From Vibrio gallaecicus (lineage in GTDB: Bacteria; Pseudomonadota; Gammaproteobacteria; Enterobacterales; Vibrionaceae): a stretch of 64,000 nucleotides of DNA. The notes beneath the pieces are model-generated. The model did not search any database and was not told the DNA's origin. It saw only the letters and a list, made by a program, of their open reading frames with translations. The stretch's first letter is position 1; each line of letters begins with the position of its first letter. The position numbers and the translations under genes are program-made. The DNA is taken from NCBI RefSeq assembly GCF_024347495.1, contig NZ_AP025491.1, positions 930,001 to 994,000 on the forward strand, read 5' to 3'. Positions 8,424-17,033 of the stretch are shown here, piece by piece.

Positions 8424-8831
8424 CTATCGTGCGCCTAAAAACGGTAAATGCTTTCGCTGCTGATAGGTTAAAGCAAGCTCCAAACAATGCTTAACTTCAG
8501 CCTCTGGTAATGGGTTTGACAAAGTTAAGACAATTGCCCTATTACCCTGAAATTCCAACGTACCATCGTGTAATTCTCTAAAAGTATCGATTAGCTTAGT
8601 TTGGCAGTTAAAGAAGATGTAGTAGTTACTTGGTGATTTCAATTTCCAATCAATTCGAATTGGACTACCCGTCTTGACGACATAACTCGGCTCACCCCAT
8701 TTTAGAGACTCTTCGACTTCACCTAGCTCCAGCTCAGAAACGATTTGAAACATTAGATTTCGCAGTTCCTCTAGCCGAATACGAACATTTTCTGGATATT
8801 CGTCGAACCGTTCTTTGACTACCTTATTCAT
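8424..8831 (-). CDS. DUF1801 (YdhG-like) protein
   Basis: 135 aa. The DUF1801 pattern is visible: an N-terminal helix pair (YPENVRIRLEELRNLMFQIV), EESLKWGEPSY, then IDWKLKSPSNYYIFFNCQTKL and GNRAIVLTLSNPLP. The family has a YdhG/Atu5096-like fold and is thought to bind small ligands or iron; no reaction is established. Start ATG 8831 follows GAGGTTTCCA. Confidence 0.75.
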   Translation of the reverse strand: MNKVVKERFDEYPENVRIRLEELRNLMFQIVSELELGEVEESLKWGEPSYVVKTGSPIRIDWKLKSPSNYYIFFNCQTKLIDTFRELHDGTLEFQGNRAIVLTLSNPLPEAEVKHCLELALTYQQRKHLPFLGAR

Positions 8832-8849
8832 TGGAAACCTCTATTCACA

Positions 8850-8968
8850 TAACGCCCAATTAAGTAGCTGACAACGCTACCGATATACTCAAATTTACCA
8901 CCTAAATCACTGAAGCTAAACCGAGTTAAAAATGCCAAGCGTTGGCAGTCTGCTTAAATTGCTTGTTA
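8850..8968 (-). repeat. attC site 12 (class A, 119 bp)
   Basis: Closes the first HAD-hydrolase cassette and forms its stop. Confidence 0.85.
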
Positions 8969-9439
8969 TGTGCAAAGTTCCAACAAGTGATTGATTTGTT
9001 TAACACCTTTAGAAACTGAATGATTCGTGCACTTAGAGTTAAACCAAATTGCTTCAATACCGACTGAAATAGCAGGCTCAATATCTTTTTCATACGTATC
9101 CCCAACCATGATTATTGACTGTGGTTCAACATTTAAAACATTGATGATTTTGTGGAAGAATTCTGAGGTACCTTTACCGATACCAAGATTCGCTTTGCAA
9201 AAATAACCCGATATATAAGGAGACAAACCCACCCTGTCAAATGACAATTTAATATCAGCTTCGGACGAGTCGGCTGCGTTTGTTGCAATATAAACCCGGT
9301 GACTTTTTGATAACTCTTGAAGTGTTCGTAATGCTCCGTCCACAGCTTGAACTTTTACCCAATCGCACATTTTCCCTTTTTGGTCAGGGAAATCGACCAT
9401 GAGGGTATTACCCCAGTCAAACAGGTATATTTTAGTCAT
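8966..9439 (-). CDS. HAD-superfamily hydrolase (copy 1)
   Basis: 157 aa. Motif I is modified to FDWGNTLMVDF, with the first Asp conserved and the second acid of DxD replaced by Gly-Asn. Motif II is YIATNA, and motif III/IV are seen as KANLGIGKG and MVGDTYEKDIEPAISVGIEAIW. HAD proteins usually need the second Asp for phosphatase chemistry, so this may be an atypical enzyme. AAGGAGG sits 7 bases before ATG 9439. A near-identical copy is at 20331-20804. Confidence 0.8.
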   Translation of the reverse strand: MTKIYLFDWGNTLMVDFPDQKGKMCDWVKVQAVDGALRTLQELSKSHRVYIATNAADSSEADIKLSFDRVGLSPYISGYFCKANLGIGKGTSEFFHKIINVLNVEPQSIIMVGDTYEKDIEPAISVGIEAIWFNSKCTNHSVSKGVKQINHLLELCT

Positions 9440-9455
9440 ATTGCCTCCTTGCACA

Positions 9456-9547
9456 TAACGCCACGTTAAGGTGTGACAATCGTGTGCCATAATGGTGAGC
9501 GAAGCGAAACCGGCACGCGTTTGGAATCACTCTTAAACGTTTTGTTA
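9456..9547 (-). repeat. attC site 13 (class C, 92 bp)
   Basis: Short site with a distinct central palindrome (GTGCCATAATGG...CCGGCACGCG). Closes the YqfO-like cassette. Confidence 0.8.
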
Positions 9548-9563
9548 GCTGCAAACTTTAAAG

Positions 9564-9887
9564 TTAGAGATCAAACTCTATATTATAGAGTTTAAACATA
9601 TTAACCAATGGCTCTTCCCACCCAAGACTCTCTTTCAAAGCCCCTACAATAGGTCTCATTTGTTCTGTTGAGACGTTGATTTCAATTTTAAGTAACTTGT
9701 AGTTTTCAACCTCACCTTTAGAACCAAAGACTGGATTTGAGCCCTCTAATGCTCGATGAGATCCCATAACCGAACCAATTGCCCAGCAATGATCGTAATT
9801 ACCAATTTTATCGACTCCAGATTCATGTAATACACTTTGTACTAACATCTGCTGTTCTGGATTACAGAATATTTCTAATTTATACAT
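9564..9887 (-). CDS. NIF3/YqfO-like PII-type domain protein
   Basis: 107 aa. It matches the stand-alone form of the domain inserted in YqfO/NIF3 proteins: YKLEIFCNPEQQMLVQSVLHESGVDKIGNYDHC, then SHRALEGSNPVFGSKGEVE. The fold is PII/CutA-like and usually trimeric. It may bind a small ligand or metal; no function is established. Soluble, no signal. Confidence 0.75.
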   Translation of the reverse strand: MYKLEIFCNPEQQMLVQSVLHESGVDKIGNYDHCWAIGSVMGSHRALEGSNPVFGSKGEVENYKLLKIEINVSTEQMRPIVGALKESLGWEEPLVNMFKLYNIEFDL

Positions 9888-9920
9888 TTTCGATAATACT
9901 CGTTACATACTGATTGCAGC

Positions 9921-10039
9921 TAACGCCCAATTAAGTAGCTAACAACGCTACCAAGACGCTCAAATTTACCACCGAAATCACTGAAGCTAAACCAAGCTGA
10001 AAATGCCAGGCGTTGACAGTCTGCTTAAATTGCTTGTTA
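9921..10039 (-). repeat. attC site 14 (class A, 119 bp)
   Basis: Closes the leucine-rich-repeat cassette. Confidence 0.85.
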
Positions 10040-10042
10040 GGG

Positions 10043-10738
10043 CTAAATTTCGTAAGCCTCAAACCAACGACATTTAATGTTTGGCTTTTTGCTCTTTAAA
10101 GAAGAGAAGTGCTCTTTCGTTGTAAACCTAGCGCAAGACAATACACGTATTTTAGGTAAATCGGCTAAGCACAGTATTGATTTATCCGTTAGGCTCACTG
10201 ACGTTAAAAACAATGCTTCTAAATTTGGCAATGTACTGATTGGCTCCAAAGATAAGACCTTTTGATTTGTATACATCGTACCTTCAACACCTAAACTTAT
10301 AAGCTCTGTAAAACCTGATAGGCATTCTAAATTGTTTAGTTTTTTCGCACCCTCTATAAATAGATAGCGCAAATTAGGTAGGCTTGTTAAAACCTCAAAG
10401 TTTTCAGCCTTGCTGACTCCTGAAATTTTAAGCGTTTCCAACTTATTCAAATTAATCAATGGAAGTAGAGTGTCTGAAGATAGCCTCTCAATTTCCAAAT
10501 ATTCTAAGTTTTGCAGTTCTGCTATTTCACTAAGGAATTCAACGTTTACCTGCTTGGCTGACAAACGTGTAATTTGTTGTGAAAATGAACTGATTCCTTT
10601 GTGTGATTTCCCTTCACGGTAAAATGAAACCCAACGCCAATCTAACTCAATCTCATTTATGTTGGTGACACAACGAGGCCATTCCGACCAATTCTGATTA
10701 CACCTATACTTATCATTAATCATATTATTTTCGACCAA
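10043..10738 (-). CDS. Leucine-rich repeat protein
   Basis: 231 aa with successive ~22-24-residue repeats from about residue 72 (LQNLEYLEIERL, LNKLETLKISGV, LPNLRYLFIEGA, FTELISLGVEG, LPNLEALFLTSV, LPKIRVLSCARF), an internalin-type LRR pattern. The N-terminal 70 residues hold several tryptophans (WSEWPR, LDWRWVSFY). No signal peptide is seen, so it is probably cytoplasmic and makes protein contacts. The partner is unknown. Confidence 0.7.
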   Translation of the reverse strand: MVENNMINDKYRCNQNWSEWPRCVTNINEIELDWRWVSFYREGKSHKGISSFSQQITRLSAKQVNVEFLSEIAELQNLEYLEIERLSSDTLLPLINLNKLETLKISGVSKAENFEVLTSLPNLRYLFIEGAKKLNNLECLSGFTELISLGVEGTMYTNQKVLSLEPISTLPNLEALFLTSVSLTDKSILCLADLPKIRVLSCARFTTKEHFSSLKSKKPNIKCRWFEAYEI

Positions 10739-10753
10739 ACTAATACTGAGCCC

Positions 10754-10875
10754 TAACGCCGCGTTAAGTAGTGAGCAACGCTACCATCTAACCTAAACCA
10801 TTGCACCGTAAACACCAAAACTCGATTTGAACTGAGAATGCCGAGCGTTGGGAATCTGCCTTAAACGCTTTGTTA
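10754..10875 (-). repeat. attC site 15 (class B, 122 bp)
   Basis: Closes the first VOC-protein cassette and provides its stop. Confidence 0.85.
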
Positions 10876-11238
10876 TGTGTTTTGTTTGCCGCTAAATAAG
10901 ATCCTATTGGAAAATGGGTCTGTAATTGTAAAACACTCCCCACCCCATGGAGCTGATTCCAAAGCAGGATTACAATACATGTAATCTTTCTGCTCCAGCT
11001 CAGAAAACAGCTGCTGAATCTTATCTACGTTTACAAAGAGCTTACTTCCCGGAGTACCATCACCTGAGTGCTCACTCAAGTGAAAAACAAGATTGCCTTT
11101 TGATATTTGCATATAAAGCGGGAAGCCTTCTTCAAATCTATATTCCCAATCTAGATTCATACCTAAATAATCTAGATAAAACTCTTTCGCATTTTGAATA
11201 TCGAAAATTCTGATAATGGGGATTGTCTGAAAGTTCAT
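10873..11238 (-). CDS. VOC/glyoxalase-family protein, bleomycin-resistance type
   Basis: 121 aa from ATG 11238. It has the single-domain VOC pattern: PIIRIFDIQNAKEFYLDYLGM, LVFHLSEHSGDGTPGSKLFV, SAPWGGECFTITDPFSNRILF. Bleomycin-binding proteins of this shape dimerise and sequester the drug, while others are metal-dependent enzymes. His (FHLSEH) and the acidic residues near the C-terminus are candidate ligands. The antibiotic role is only a possibility. The frame extends upstream to 11292 through attC, and those codons are excluded. Confidence 0.75.
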   Translation of the reverse strand: MNFQTIPIIRIFDIQNAKEFYLDYLGMNLDWEYRFEEGFPLYMQISKGNLVFHLSEHSGDGTPGSKLFVNVDKIQQLFSELEQKDYMYCNPALESAPWGGECFTITDPFSNRILFSGKQNT

Positions 11239-11282
11239 AGTTTTGCTTCTATCCTTGAAAACTCGGTATCTGAGTATGCACA

Positions 11283-11401
11283 TAACGCCCAATTAAGTAG
11301 CTGACAACGCCACCAAGACACTCAAACTTACCACCTTAATTACTGAAGCTAAACCGAGTTGAAAATGCCAAGCGTTGACAGTCTGCTTAAATTGATTGTT
11401 A
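11283..11401 (-). repeat. attC site 16 (class A, 119 bp)
   Basis: Closes the 102-aa membrane-protein cassette; its terminal arm reads ATTGATTGTTA. Confidence 0.85.
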
Positions 11402-11415
11402 TGTTAATTTACACG

Positions 11416-11724
11416 CTACTTTGGAATTGTATAAGTCACAGGCTTTTTAATGCTAAGTCTTGAGCCAGATATCACCACTTGACCTAACTTAATATTCCTA
11501 GATATTTCTCGTCGATTGACAAATATACTTTTCAAATTAATTAGCATAAACAAAATAAAGGTAAACCAAAGAAACCCAGAAATAACCGCTAAGAATTCAT
11601 AATCTGTCAATCTACTTTCAGCAAAGTAAGAAGTGTATGCGCCAAAAACCAAGTAATAAAAATATGGCTTCTGCACAATTATTATTTCATTTTCCGTTTC
11701 TTTCCGATCAAAAACCCAAATCAC
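11416..11724 (-). CDS. Small membrane protein (copy 1 of 2)
   Basis: 102 aa. A charged N-terminus precedes two hydrophobic segments (about residues 20-36 and 43-65), then a basic linker with NRREISRNIKLGQVVISGSRLSIKK. The C-terminal strand-like tail after the second helix should be cytoplasmic. Family not recognised. A paralogous cassette lies at 58898-59206 with about 10% substitutions. Confidence 0.6.
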   Translation of the reverse strand: MIWVFDRKETENEIIIVQKPYFYYLVFGAYTSYFAESRLTDYEFLAVISGFLWFTFILFMLINLKSIFVNRREISRNIKLGQVVISGSRLSIKKPVTYTIPK

Positions 11725-11748
11725 TGTAGTTATTTCCTCTTGTTAACA

Positions 11749-11875
11749 TAACGCCGCGTTAAGTAGTGAGCAACGCTACCACAGAACCTAACCATACCAT
11801 ACCACCGTAAACACAAAACCCAACGATGGAATGAAAAATGCCAAGCGTTGAGAATCTGTCTTAAACGCTTTGTTA
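11749..11875 (-). repeat. attC site 17 (class B, 127 bp)
   Basis: Slightly longer than its class: ACCATACC is partly duplicated in the central region. Closes the DUF2971 cassette. Confidence 0.85.
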
Positions 11876-11878
11876 TAT

Positions 11879-12742
11879 TTACCAAGCCACAATACTATCT
11901 AGGAGGGCTTCATGTCCTTTAAGCAAGTTCGACTCGATAACTTTTTCATCTGGAATACCATATTTACTACAAATTGCTTTAACACTTGAAGTATATGGTT
12001 CACCTGCAAACGGCGAGATGTATACAGCTTCAATAACTTCTGAAGCCAATGCTTTCACGAAATGAGATTCAGGTTTAATTTCCGCACCGCTCTCGACGCT
12101 AACTGTAGGAACAGTAAAAAGCCTAACCTCATTCTCATGCTGAAATGAGCTTCGCTTCAATAATGGAGATAGATGCCCGTCAGTAACACATTCTCTACCA
12201 TCAATATTGGGGTCACTAAAGTCCATATACTTAACAGCACCGACCTGAACTGTAATATCTTGAACAAAGTGAGTTAATGCTCTTTGAAGGGAAGGAATAC
12301 TTGTTTTTATAGCGACTCCTTTCTTATTGTCTGAGTACAGTTTCCACATCGCTTCAGACTCAACTGGGTTCGCGTGCCAACAATTAACAGCGATACTTTT
12401 ATTAAGTTTCTTGTAGGTTTCTTTTGTTTTTGCCCCTAACCCCTCAATACCCTCTCGCATTGCTGTTAGTTGAGAGGGATTCGTACCCTCGCGTTGACAC
12501 TGTTCTTCAAATTTTTTGTACTCATCCTTAAGTGCCTGAACTTCCGGAGCAAAGATTTTTCCATACAACTCAAATGCCTTTTTAGAAATATACCCCTCAA
12601 ACGGGTCTGTTTTATTGTAAGTTTCAAGAGCCGTGAAATAGAAACTGTCAGTTTCAAGCAGATTAATTAATTTATCTAGGGACATATAGCGCCACAGTGA
12701 AGCACTTTGATCTACGCTATCTCCAATTTTTACACTAGCCAA
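11879..12742 (-). CDS. DUF2971-family protein
   Basis: 287 aa. It begins with the characteristic LWRYMSLDKLINLLETDSFYF...KTDPFEGYI, continues with VNCWHANPVESEAMWKLYSDNKKGVAIKTS, and ends with the conserved HENEVRLFTV and AVYISPFAG. The family is common in defence-associated and mobile regions, but the activity is unknown. Cytoplasmic by sequence. Start ATG 12742, GGAG 6-7 bases upstream. It is the largest ordinary cassette gene in this part of the array. Confidence 0.75.
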   Translation of the reverse strand: MASVKIGDSVDQSASLWRYMSLDKLINLLETDSFYFTALETYNKTDPFEGYISKKAFELYGKIFAPEVQALKDEYKKFEEQCQREGTNPSQLTAMREGIEGLGAKTKETYKKLNKSIAVNCWHANPVESEAMWKLYSDNKKGVAIKTSIPSLQRALTHFVQDITVQVGAVKYMDFSDPNIDGRECVTDGHLSPLLKRSSFQHENEVRLFTVPTVSVESGAEIKPESHFVKALASEVIEAVYISPFAGEPYTSSVKAICSKYGIPDEKVIESNLLKGHEALLDSIVAW

Positions 12743-12769
12743 TTCAAACTCCTAATTTGATTGTAAATA

Positions 12770-12891
12770 TAACGCCGCGTTAAGTAGTGAGCAACGCTTG
12801 CCACCTACCCTAAACCATTGCACCGTAAACACCAAAACTGATTTGAACTGAAAATGCCAAGCGTTGCGAATCACTCTTAAATGCTTTGTTA
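12770..12891 (-). repeat. attC site 18 (class B, 122 bp)
   Basis: Hybrid inner arm (GTTGCGAATCACTCTTAAATGC, as in class C). Closes the DUF6559-like cassette. Confidence 0.85.
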
Positions 12892-12896
12892 TGTCA

Positions 12897-13307
12897 CTAC
12901 ACACCACCAACGTCGTCACCACCACCAACGTCCCCTCCACCTAGCCCCTCTTGGGTACTTTTGCCCTCGTATTGGGCTGTAGAGCCATGAACTGAGGCAT
13001 ATTCCAAGTAAGCTTCAAAATCTGGGGCACAGTCTTGCTTGAACAAGACATTTCCTATTTCACGGTGAAACTCTGGGTGGGCACCGAAAGCTGTCGACAA
13101 ACCCAAAGACATAAAGAAACTATGACTAGTTAGCATACCGTAGGCGTAGTTTGTATAGTTGAGGTCTTTTGATTTTCCTATAGCCCCTAGAGCCCAATCA
13201 ATTTCCTCGGGGTTGTAGAAATCTTTTTTTCCGTACTTCACCGCAAGTCTTGGTGGAAGCTCTCTTGCAACAGATTTGATAATGTTCTTTTTCGTCCACT
13301 GAAACAT
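12897..13307 (-). CDS. DUF6559-like hypothetical protein
   Basis: 136 aa from ATG 13307, with AAGGAGAAAAT in front. The N-terminal IKSVARELPPRLAVKYGKKDFYNPEEID and the following LNYTNYAYGMLTS resemble DUF6559. The far C-terminus is a low-complexity Gly/Asp tail (GGGDVGGGDDVGGV), as in several small cassette-borne proteins of this type. Function unknown. Confidence 0.6.
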   Translation of the reverse strand: MFQWTKKNIIKSVARELPPRLAVKYGKKDFYNPEEIDWALGAIGKSKDLNYTNYAYGMLTSHSFFMSLGLSTAFGAHPEFHREIGNVLFKQDCAPDFEAYLEYASVHGSTAQYEGKSTQEGLGGGDVGGGDDVGGV

Positions 13308-13324
13308 ATTTTCTCCTTGTGACA

Positions 13325-13415
13325 TAACGCCGCATTAAGGTGTGAGCGACGCTTGGCTATACTTGAGCGAAGCGAAACTGCCAAGCGTTGCGAATCACTC
13401 TTAAATGCTTTGTTA
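13325..13415 (-). repeat. attC site 19 (class C, 91 bp)
   Basis: Nearly identical to sites 61 and 71 and to the site split by the island. Closes the DUF1090 cassette. Confidence 0.85.
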
Positions 13416-13418
13416 GCT

Positions 13419-13832
13419 TTATTTTAACGTATTCAGCTCTTCTGTTAGCTGACTAAGCTTTTGCTTTTCTTCCGCGATCTTATCAGTATATTTCTTGACT
13501 TTGTCTGACTTATTGTCGTTTTGAGCCTCAAGTAAATCAGATTTATATTCTCTTATTTCTTCCTCAACTTCGGATATTTCAGAAGCTAGCTCTTCAACAA
13601 GTGATTCATTCGTACATGTCGACTTTGACTGATTCAAAGCGATTTTAAGCCCTTCCACTTTAGCTTGGTTTTCTTTACTGCTAGCTATAGTGATTTGCTT
13701 TTCTATTTCGCAAAACTTCCTCTCACAACCGACATACTTCCCGCATTCAAGGGGAGATGCAGAGACTAACTGTAAGCCTCCAGCAAGAAAGCTACACAGA
13801 ACCAAATGTAGCTTAGTAAATCCATTTTTCAT
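13419..13832 (-). CDS. DUF1090 family periplasmic protein (YqjC-like)
   Basis: 137 aa. A signal peptide (KLHLVLCSFLAGGLQLVSA, cleavage after about residue 25) is followed by the DUF1090 pattern: CGKYVGCERKFCEIEKQI, Lys-rich helices and a long C-terminal coiled coil (EVEEEIREYKSDLLEA through EEKQKLSQLTEEL). Two cysteine pairs near the mature N-terminus may form disulfides. Periplasmic; function unestablished. ATG 13832 has GGAGATAC upstream. Confidence 0.75.
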   Translation of the reverse strand: MKNGFTKLHLVLCSFLAGGLQLVSASPLECGKYVGCERKFCEIEKQITIASSKENQAKVEGLKIALNQSKSTCTNESLVEELASEISEVEEEIREYKSDLLEAQNDNKSDKVKKYTDKIAEEKQKLSQLTEELNTLK

Positions 13833-13863
13833 GTTGTATCTCCTATTGTTTGATGTATGAAGC

Positions 13864-13982
13864 TAACGCCCAATTAAGTAGCTGACAACGCTACCAATAC
13901 ACCCAAATTTACCGCCTAAATCACTGATGCTAAAACGAGTTGAAAATGCCAAGCGTTGACAGTCTGCTTAAATTGCTTGTTA
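13864..13982 (-). repeat. attC site 20 (class A, 119 bp)
   Basis: Closes the 77-aa hypothetical cassette. Confidence 0.85.
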
Positions 13983-13994
13983 TATGATGACGCA

Positions 13995-14225
13995 TTAATT
14001 AAAAAATTCATCTTCGGGAAGATCCCCGAAGCCGATGTCCTTCAAGTCAATTTCAAATACTTCAGCTTGTTGTTGCATTAGCGTAACTATTCTGTGGAAA
14101 GCCATCATATAGCCCGTGTTGAAATCACTTTTATCAGTATTACTCTCTGAAATTGACTCTAAAGCATACTCCTTTACTAGAGTACCTAAATCTCTCGAAT
14201 AGCTTTCAAACTTATCATTAGACAT
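13995..14225 (-). CDS. Hypothetical protein, 76 aa
   Basis: Starts MSNDKFESYSRDLGTLVKEYA at ATG 14225, preceded by GAGGAATAAT. It is soluble, acidic and helical, and ends GDLPEDEFFN. The Arg-Asp-Leu/His-rich middle (YMMAFHRIVTLMQQQAEVF) could form one long helix. No family recognised. In-frame codons upstream to 14333 are translated attC. Confidence 0.5.
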   Translation of the reverse strand: MSNDKFESYSRDLGTLVKEYALESISESNTDKSDFNTGYMMAFHRIVTLMQQQAEVFEIDLKDIGFGDLPEDEFFN

Positions 14226-14244
14226 ATTATTCCTCGAATGCATA

Positions 14245-14363
14245 TAACGCCCAATTAAGTAGCTGACAACGCTACCAATACACTCAAATTTAACACCTAA
14301 ATCACTGAAGCTAAACCAAGTTGAAAATGCCAAGCGTTGACAGTCTGCTTAAATTGCTTGTTA
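14245..14363 (-). repeat. attC site 21 (class A, 119 bp)
   Basis: Closes the third GNAT cassette. Confidence 0.85.
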
Positions 14364-14371
14364 TGTTGAGG

Positions 14372-14854
14372 CTATCCACTGACTTTTTTGGACATATTGA
14401 AACCTGTAACCTCAAAACCTACATCTTTATATAATTTAAGTGCTCGTTCATTATGATACGCAACCCTAAGCTTTATTTGATTGATACCAATAGTTTTTAG
14501 CTGTGCTTCTAACGCTAATATTGATTGAGTTCCATAGCCACAACCTCGATATTCACTCGATACAAAGAAGTCGTAAATAAAAGTAGATTTGTCACTGATT
14601 TTAACTGAGTGCCAAAGGTACCCCACAAGCTTCAACTCACCACCAATTTCTGCATCAATGCAAAGTAATGAATGCTCATTACCTTCAAGCCCTTTAGGAA
14701 AGCAACGATGTAAGTCTTTCTTAGCTAATTCGATTGATACGTCTAAAGAGTGCCCATAATTCTTGGCAATTTCCTGACTATAATCATCAACAAAATACTG
14801 ACAATAATCTGGATACTCTTCTTGCCGCATTTCTCTGAGTACAACCATATTCAT
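14372..14854 (-). CDS. GNAT-family N-acetyltransferase
   Basis: 160 aa. The acetyl-CoA loop is EYRGCGYGTQSILALE, the beta4 strand is FIYDFFVSS, and the closing segment is AYHNERALKLYKDVGFEVTG. The N-terminal YPDYCQYFVDDYSQEIAKNYG resembles cassette-borne acetyltransferases with an extended first helix. Start ATG 14854; ATG 14848 is an alternative. Acceptor unknown. Confidence 0.85.
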   Translation of the reverse strand: MNMVVLREMRQEEYPDYCQYFVDDYSQEIAKNYGHSLDVSIELAKKDLHRCFPKGLEGNEHSLLCIDAEIGGELKLVGYLWHSVKISDKSTFIYDFFVSSEYRGCGYGTQSILALEAQLKTIGINQIKLRVAYHNERALKLYKDVGFEVTGFNMSKKVSG

Positions 14855-14885
14855 CCTTAATCAGCGGTAAATTCAAACCGCAACA

Positions 14886-15004
14886 TAACGCCCAATTAAG
14901 TAGCTGACAACGCTACCAATACACTCAAATTTAACACCATAACCACTGAAGCTAAACCGAGTTGAAAATGCCCAACGTTGACAGTCTGCTTAAATTGCTT
15001 GTTA
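14886..15004 (-). repeat. attC site 22 (class A, 119 bp)
   Basis: Inner arm reads CCCAACGTTGAC. Provides the stop codon of the DUF805 gene. Confidence 0.85.
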
Positions 15005-15373
15005 TGGCGCAGGTTCTTTAGGACTGATTCCATATTCATTAGAGCCAGGTTTACTATCCATTAAGGCGAAGAACAAAATTGCTAAGACACCAATGATTGG
15101 AATTAATAAGATAAAAGCCCAATAACCACTATGGCTACTATCGTGAATTCGGCGAACCGTTAGTGAAAGCGAAGGCAAAAAAATGAATATTCCATACACT
15201 CCACCAAGAAGACCACCACCCAGTTCTGGGTTAAAAGTACCCATTTGGTTATCTAAGAAAGCGAGAGCTAAACTAATAACTAAACTGATTAAATAGAAGT
15301 ACCAAAACTCTTTTCGTCTGGCTCGACCTTTGAAGACTGCGTACTGCTTGATTGCACTAATGAAATATTCCAC
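15002..15373 (-). CDS. DUF805 inner-membrane protein (YhaH-like)
   Basis: 123 aa with the DUF805 signature: AVFKGRARRKEFWYFYL at the first membrane segment, LPSLSLTVRRIHDSSHSGYWAFI, then a last hydrophobic helix and the polar tail MDSKPGSNEYG. Four membrane segments are expected. Function is unknown in all members. Start ATG 15373 follows GGAGAGATAAG. Confidence 0.85.
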   Translation of the reverse strand: MEYFISAIKQYAVFKGRARRKEFWYFYLISLVISLALAFLDNQMGTFNPELGGGLLGGVYGIFIFLPSLSLTVRRIHDSSHSGYWAFILLIPIIGVLAILFFALMDSKPGSNEYGISPKEPAP

Positions 15374-15411
15374 TTATCTCTCCTTGATGATGAAAAGTCG
15401 ACTATGCGCCA

Positions 15412-15533
15412 TAACGCCGCGTTAAGTAGTGAGCAACGCAGACCACCAAACCTAAACCAATGTGCCGTAAACACTAAATTCAAAGCAAACAGAAAATGCC
15501 AAGCGTTGGAAATCTGTCTTAAACGCTTTGTTA
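15412..15533 (-). repeat. attC site 23 (class B, 122 bp)
   Basis: Closes ORF-poor cassette copy 1 together with its neighbour at 15978. Confidence 0.85.
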
Positions 15534-15977
15534 GTTTGCTTACATGATGAAGCCAAAGTTTAGCGCCAAGGTGCTGAATTGGTTATAAAACTACTGGCTT
15601 TGAGCACCAATGTAAAACTGAAAACTACAGAACTCAAGCCTAGCCAACAAAACACACTTGGCTAAGAAGCGACATGCGACAAACAGCCACAGTTTGAAGC
15701 ATTTAAGCTGACAAAGGATTCATTCGACAAACCTGACAACCAAGTGCGACAAAGCCACTATTTACGGGTTAACCGTCAAGAAAAAGAAGTCGCGCGAGAT
15801 TCACTAAGCGACCAAAATTACTGATGTGGAGAAATGAATAACGTTGAACTCACAGAGCCGAAAAACACCCTACGCGCGATGAGATTTGGTTGCACAATTT
15901 TCGAAAAGCGAACAGGTGTAAAGCATAGAAACCAGACTAGGCTCTTTGACCCAAAACGCTTTTCTACTTTTGCAAAC
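15534..15977. repeat. ORF-poor repeated cassette, copy 1
   Basis: A ~440-bp cassette body without a convincing gene, related to eight others. Shared landmarks on the + strand are GCCAAAGTTTAGCGCCAAGG near the left, AACTACTGGCTTTGA, GAAGCGACATGCG and a right end AACGCTTTTCTACTTTTGCAAAC. The first and last six bases are inverted (GTTTGC/GCAAAC). Two weak frames exist: + ATGAATAACGTTGAA..., 48 codons, and a minus frame of ~35 codons continuous with the attC (KSRKAF...CATKSHRA). Neither stays open in all copies. Confidence 0.7.
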
Positions 15978-16099
15978 TAACGCCGCGTTAAGTAGTGAGC
16001 AACGCCACCACCCTACCTAAAACCTTGCCACCTTAAACACTAAAGCTGACCCAAACTAAAAATGCCAAGCGTTGGGAATCTGCCTTAAACGCTTTGTTA
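15978..16099 (-). repeat. attC site 24 (class B, 122 bp)
   Basis: Lies between ORF-poor copies 1 and 2. Confidence 0.85.
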
Positions 16100-16543
16100 G
16101 TTTGCTTACATGATGCAGCCAAAGTTTAGCGCCAAGGTGCTGAATTGGTTACAAAACTACTGGCTTTGACCGACAATGTAAAACTGAAAACTACGGAACT
16201 CAAACTCAACCAACAAAATGCACTTGGCTAAGAAGCGACATGCGATAAACAGCCACAGTTTGAAGCATTTGAGCTGACAAAGGATTCATTCGACAAACCT
16301 GACAACCAAGTGCGACAAAGCCACTATTTTACGGATTAACCACCAAGAAAAAGAAGCCGCGCGAGATGAACTAGGTGACTAAAGTTACTGATGCTGAGAA
16401 ATGAATAACGTTGAATTCAAAGAGCTGAAAAACACCCTACGCGCGATGAAATTTGGTTACACAACTTTCGAAAAACGAACAGGTGTAAAGCATAGAAACC
16501 AGACTAGGCTCTTTGACCAAAACGCTTTTCTACTATTGCAAAC
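16100..16543. repeat. ORF-poor repeated cassette, copy 2
   Basis: Second member, directly next to copy 1. A one-base loss in the A-run before AACGCTTTTC shifts both weak frames, so its + frame reads on into the attC. Confidence 0.7.
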
Positions 16544-16665
16544 TAACGCCGCGTTAAGTGGTGAGCAACGCTACCACTGCACTCAAGACATTATGCCATA
16601 AACACTGATGCATACCTTAAACTGAAACCGCCGAGCGTTGGGAATCCGTCTTGAACGCTTTGTTA
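16544..16665 (-). repeat. attC site 25 (class B, 122 bp)
   Basis: Almost the same as site 76 (58171); both precede the same acetyltransferase 3' end. Confidence 0.85.
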
Positions 16666-16673
16666 TGTGCGTG

Positions 16674-16748
16674 CTAAATCTGTGCGTACAATCTCAGCAT
16701 GTCTTTGTGTTGAATACCATTTTCATAGATTGGTTCTGGGTAATTCAG
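16674..16748 (-). pseudogene. 3' fragment of a GNAT acetyltransferase gene
   Basis: The last ~24 codons (ending NGIQHKDMLRLYAQI) and the stop are nearly identical to the intact gene at 58302-58748. Similarity ends abruptly after GTAATTCAG at 16748. The rest of the gene and part of the next cassette's attC are missing, so this is a deletion scar joining two cassettes. Confidence 0.7.
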
Positions 16749-16823
16749 AAGCACTTACAAAGGAAAATACTCCTGAGATACCGAGTATAGTAAATCGTGT
16801 TGATGCGATTGTTATGTTTATTG

Positions 16824-17033
16824 TTAAATAGCAATGGTGATTCTATTACCAGCAATTTTAACCATTTTTTCAATATCGGTATGATGATATTCTTTTTCGA
16901 TAGTAATTAAACCTCCCTTCTCCACAACTTTCTCAACAATTTTAATTGCATCCGTATAGTGAATCTTTGATTCCTTCCCGATAAGAATATTAGCCCCAAG
17001 TTTTGCTATTTTTATAGCATCAGTATAATGCAT
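16824..17033 (-). CDS. Small repeat protein (HYTDAIKI repeats)
   Basis: 69 aa from ATG 17033 (GGTGATACTT upstream). It consists of three ~22-26-residue units, each opening with His-Tyr/His-Thr-Asp: MHYTDAIKIAKLGANILIG, IHYTDAIKIVEKVVEKGG, HHTDIEKMVKIAGN. Each is a helix followed by a short strand (ILIG, LITIEK, RITIAI). I do not recognise the family. The frame extends to an earlier ATG (17078) without a ribosome-binding site. Its cassette lacks its own intact attC, because the next lower sequence is the GNAT fragment. Confidence 0.6.
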   Translation of the reverse strand: MHYTDAIKIAKLGANILIGKESKIHYTDAIKIVEKVVEKGGLITIEKEYHHTDIEKMVKIAGNRITIAI

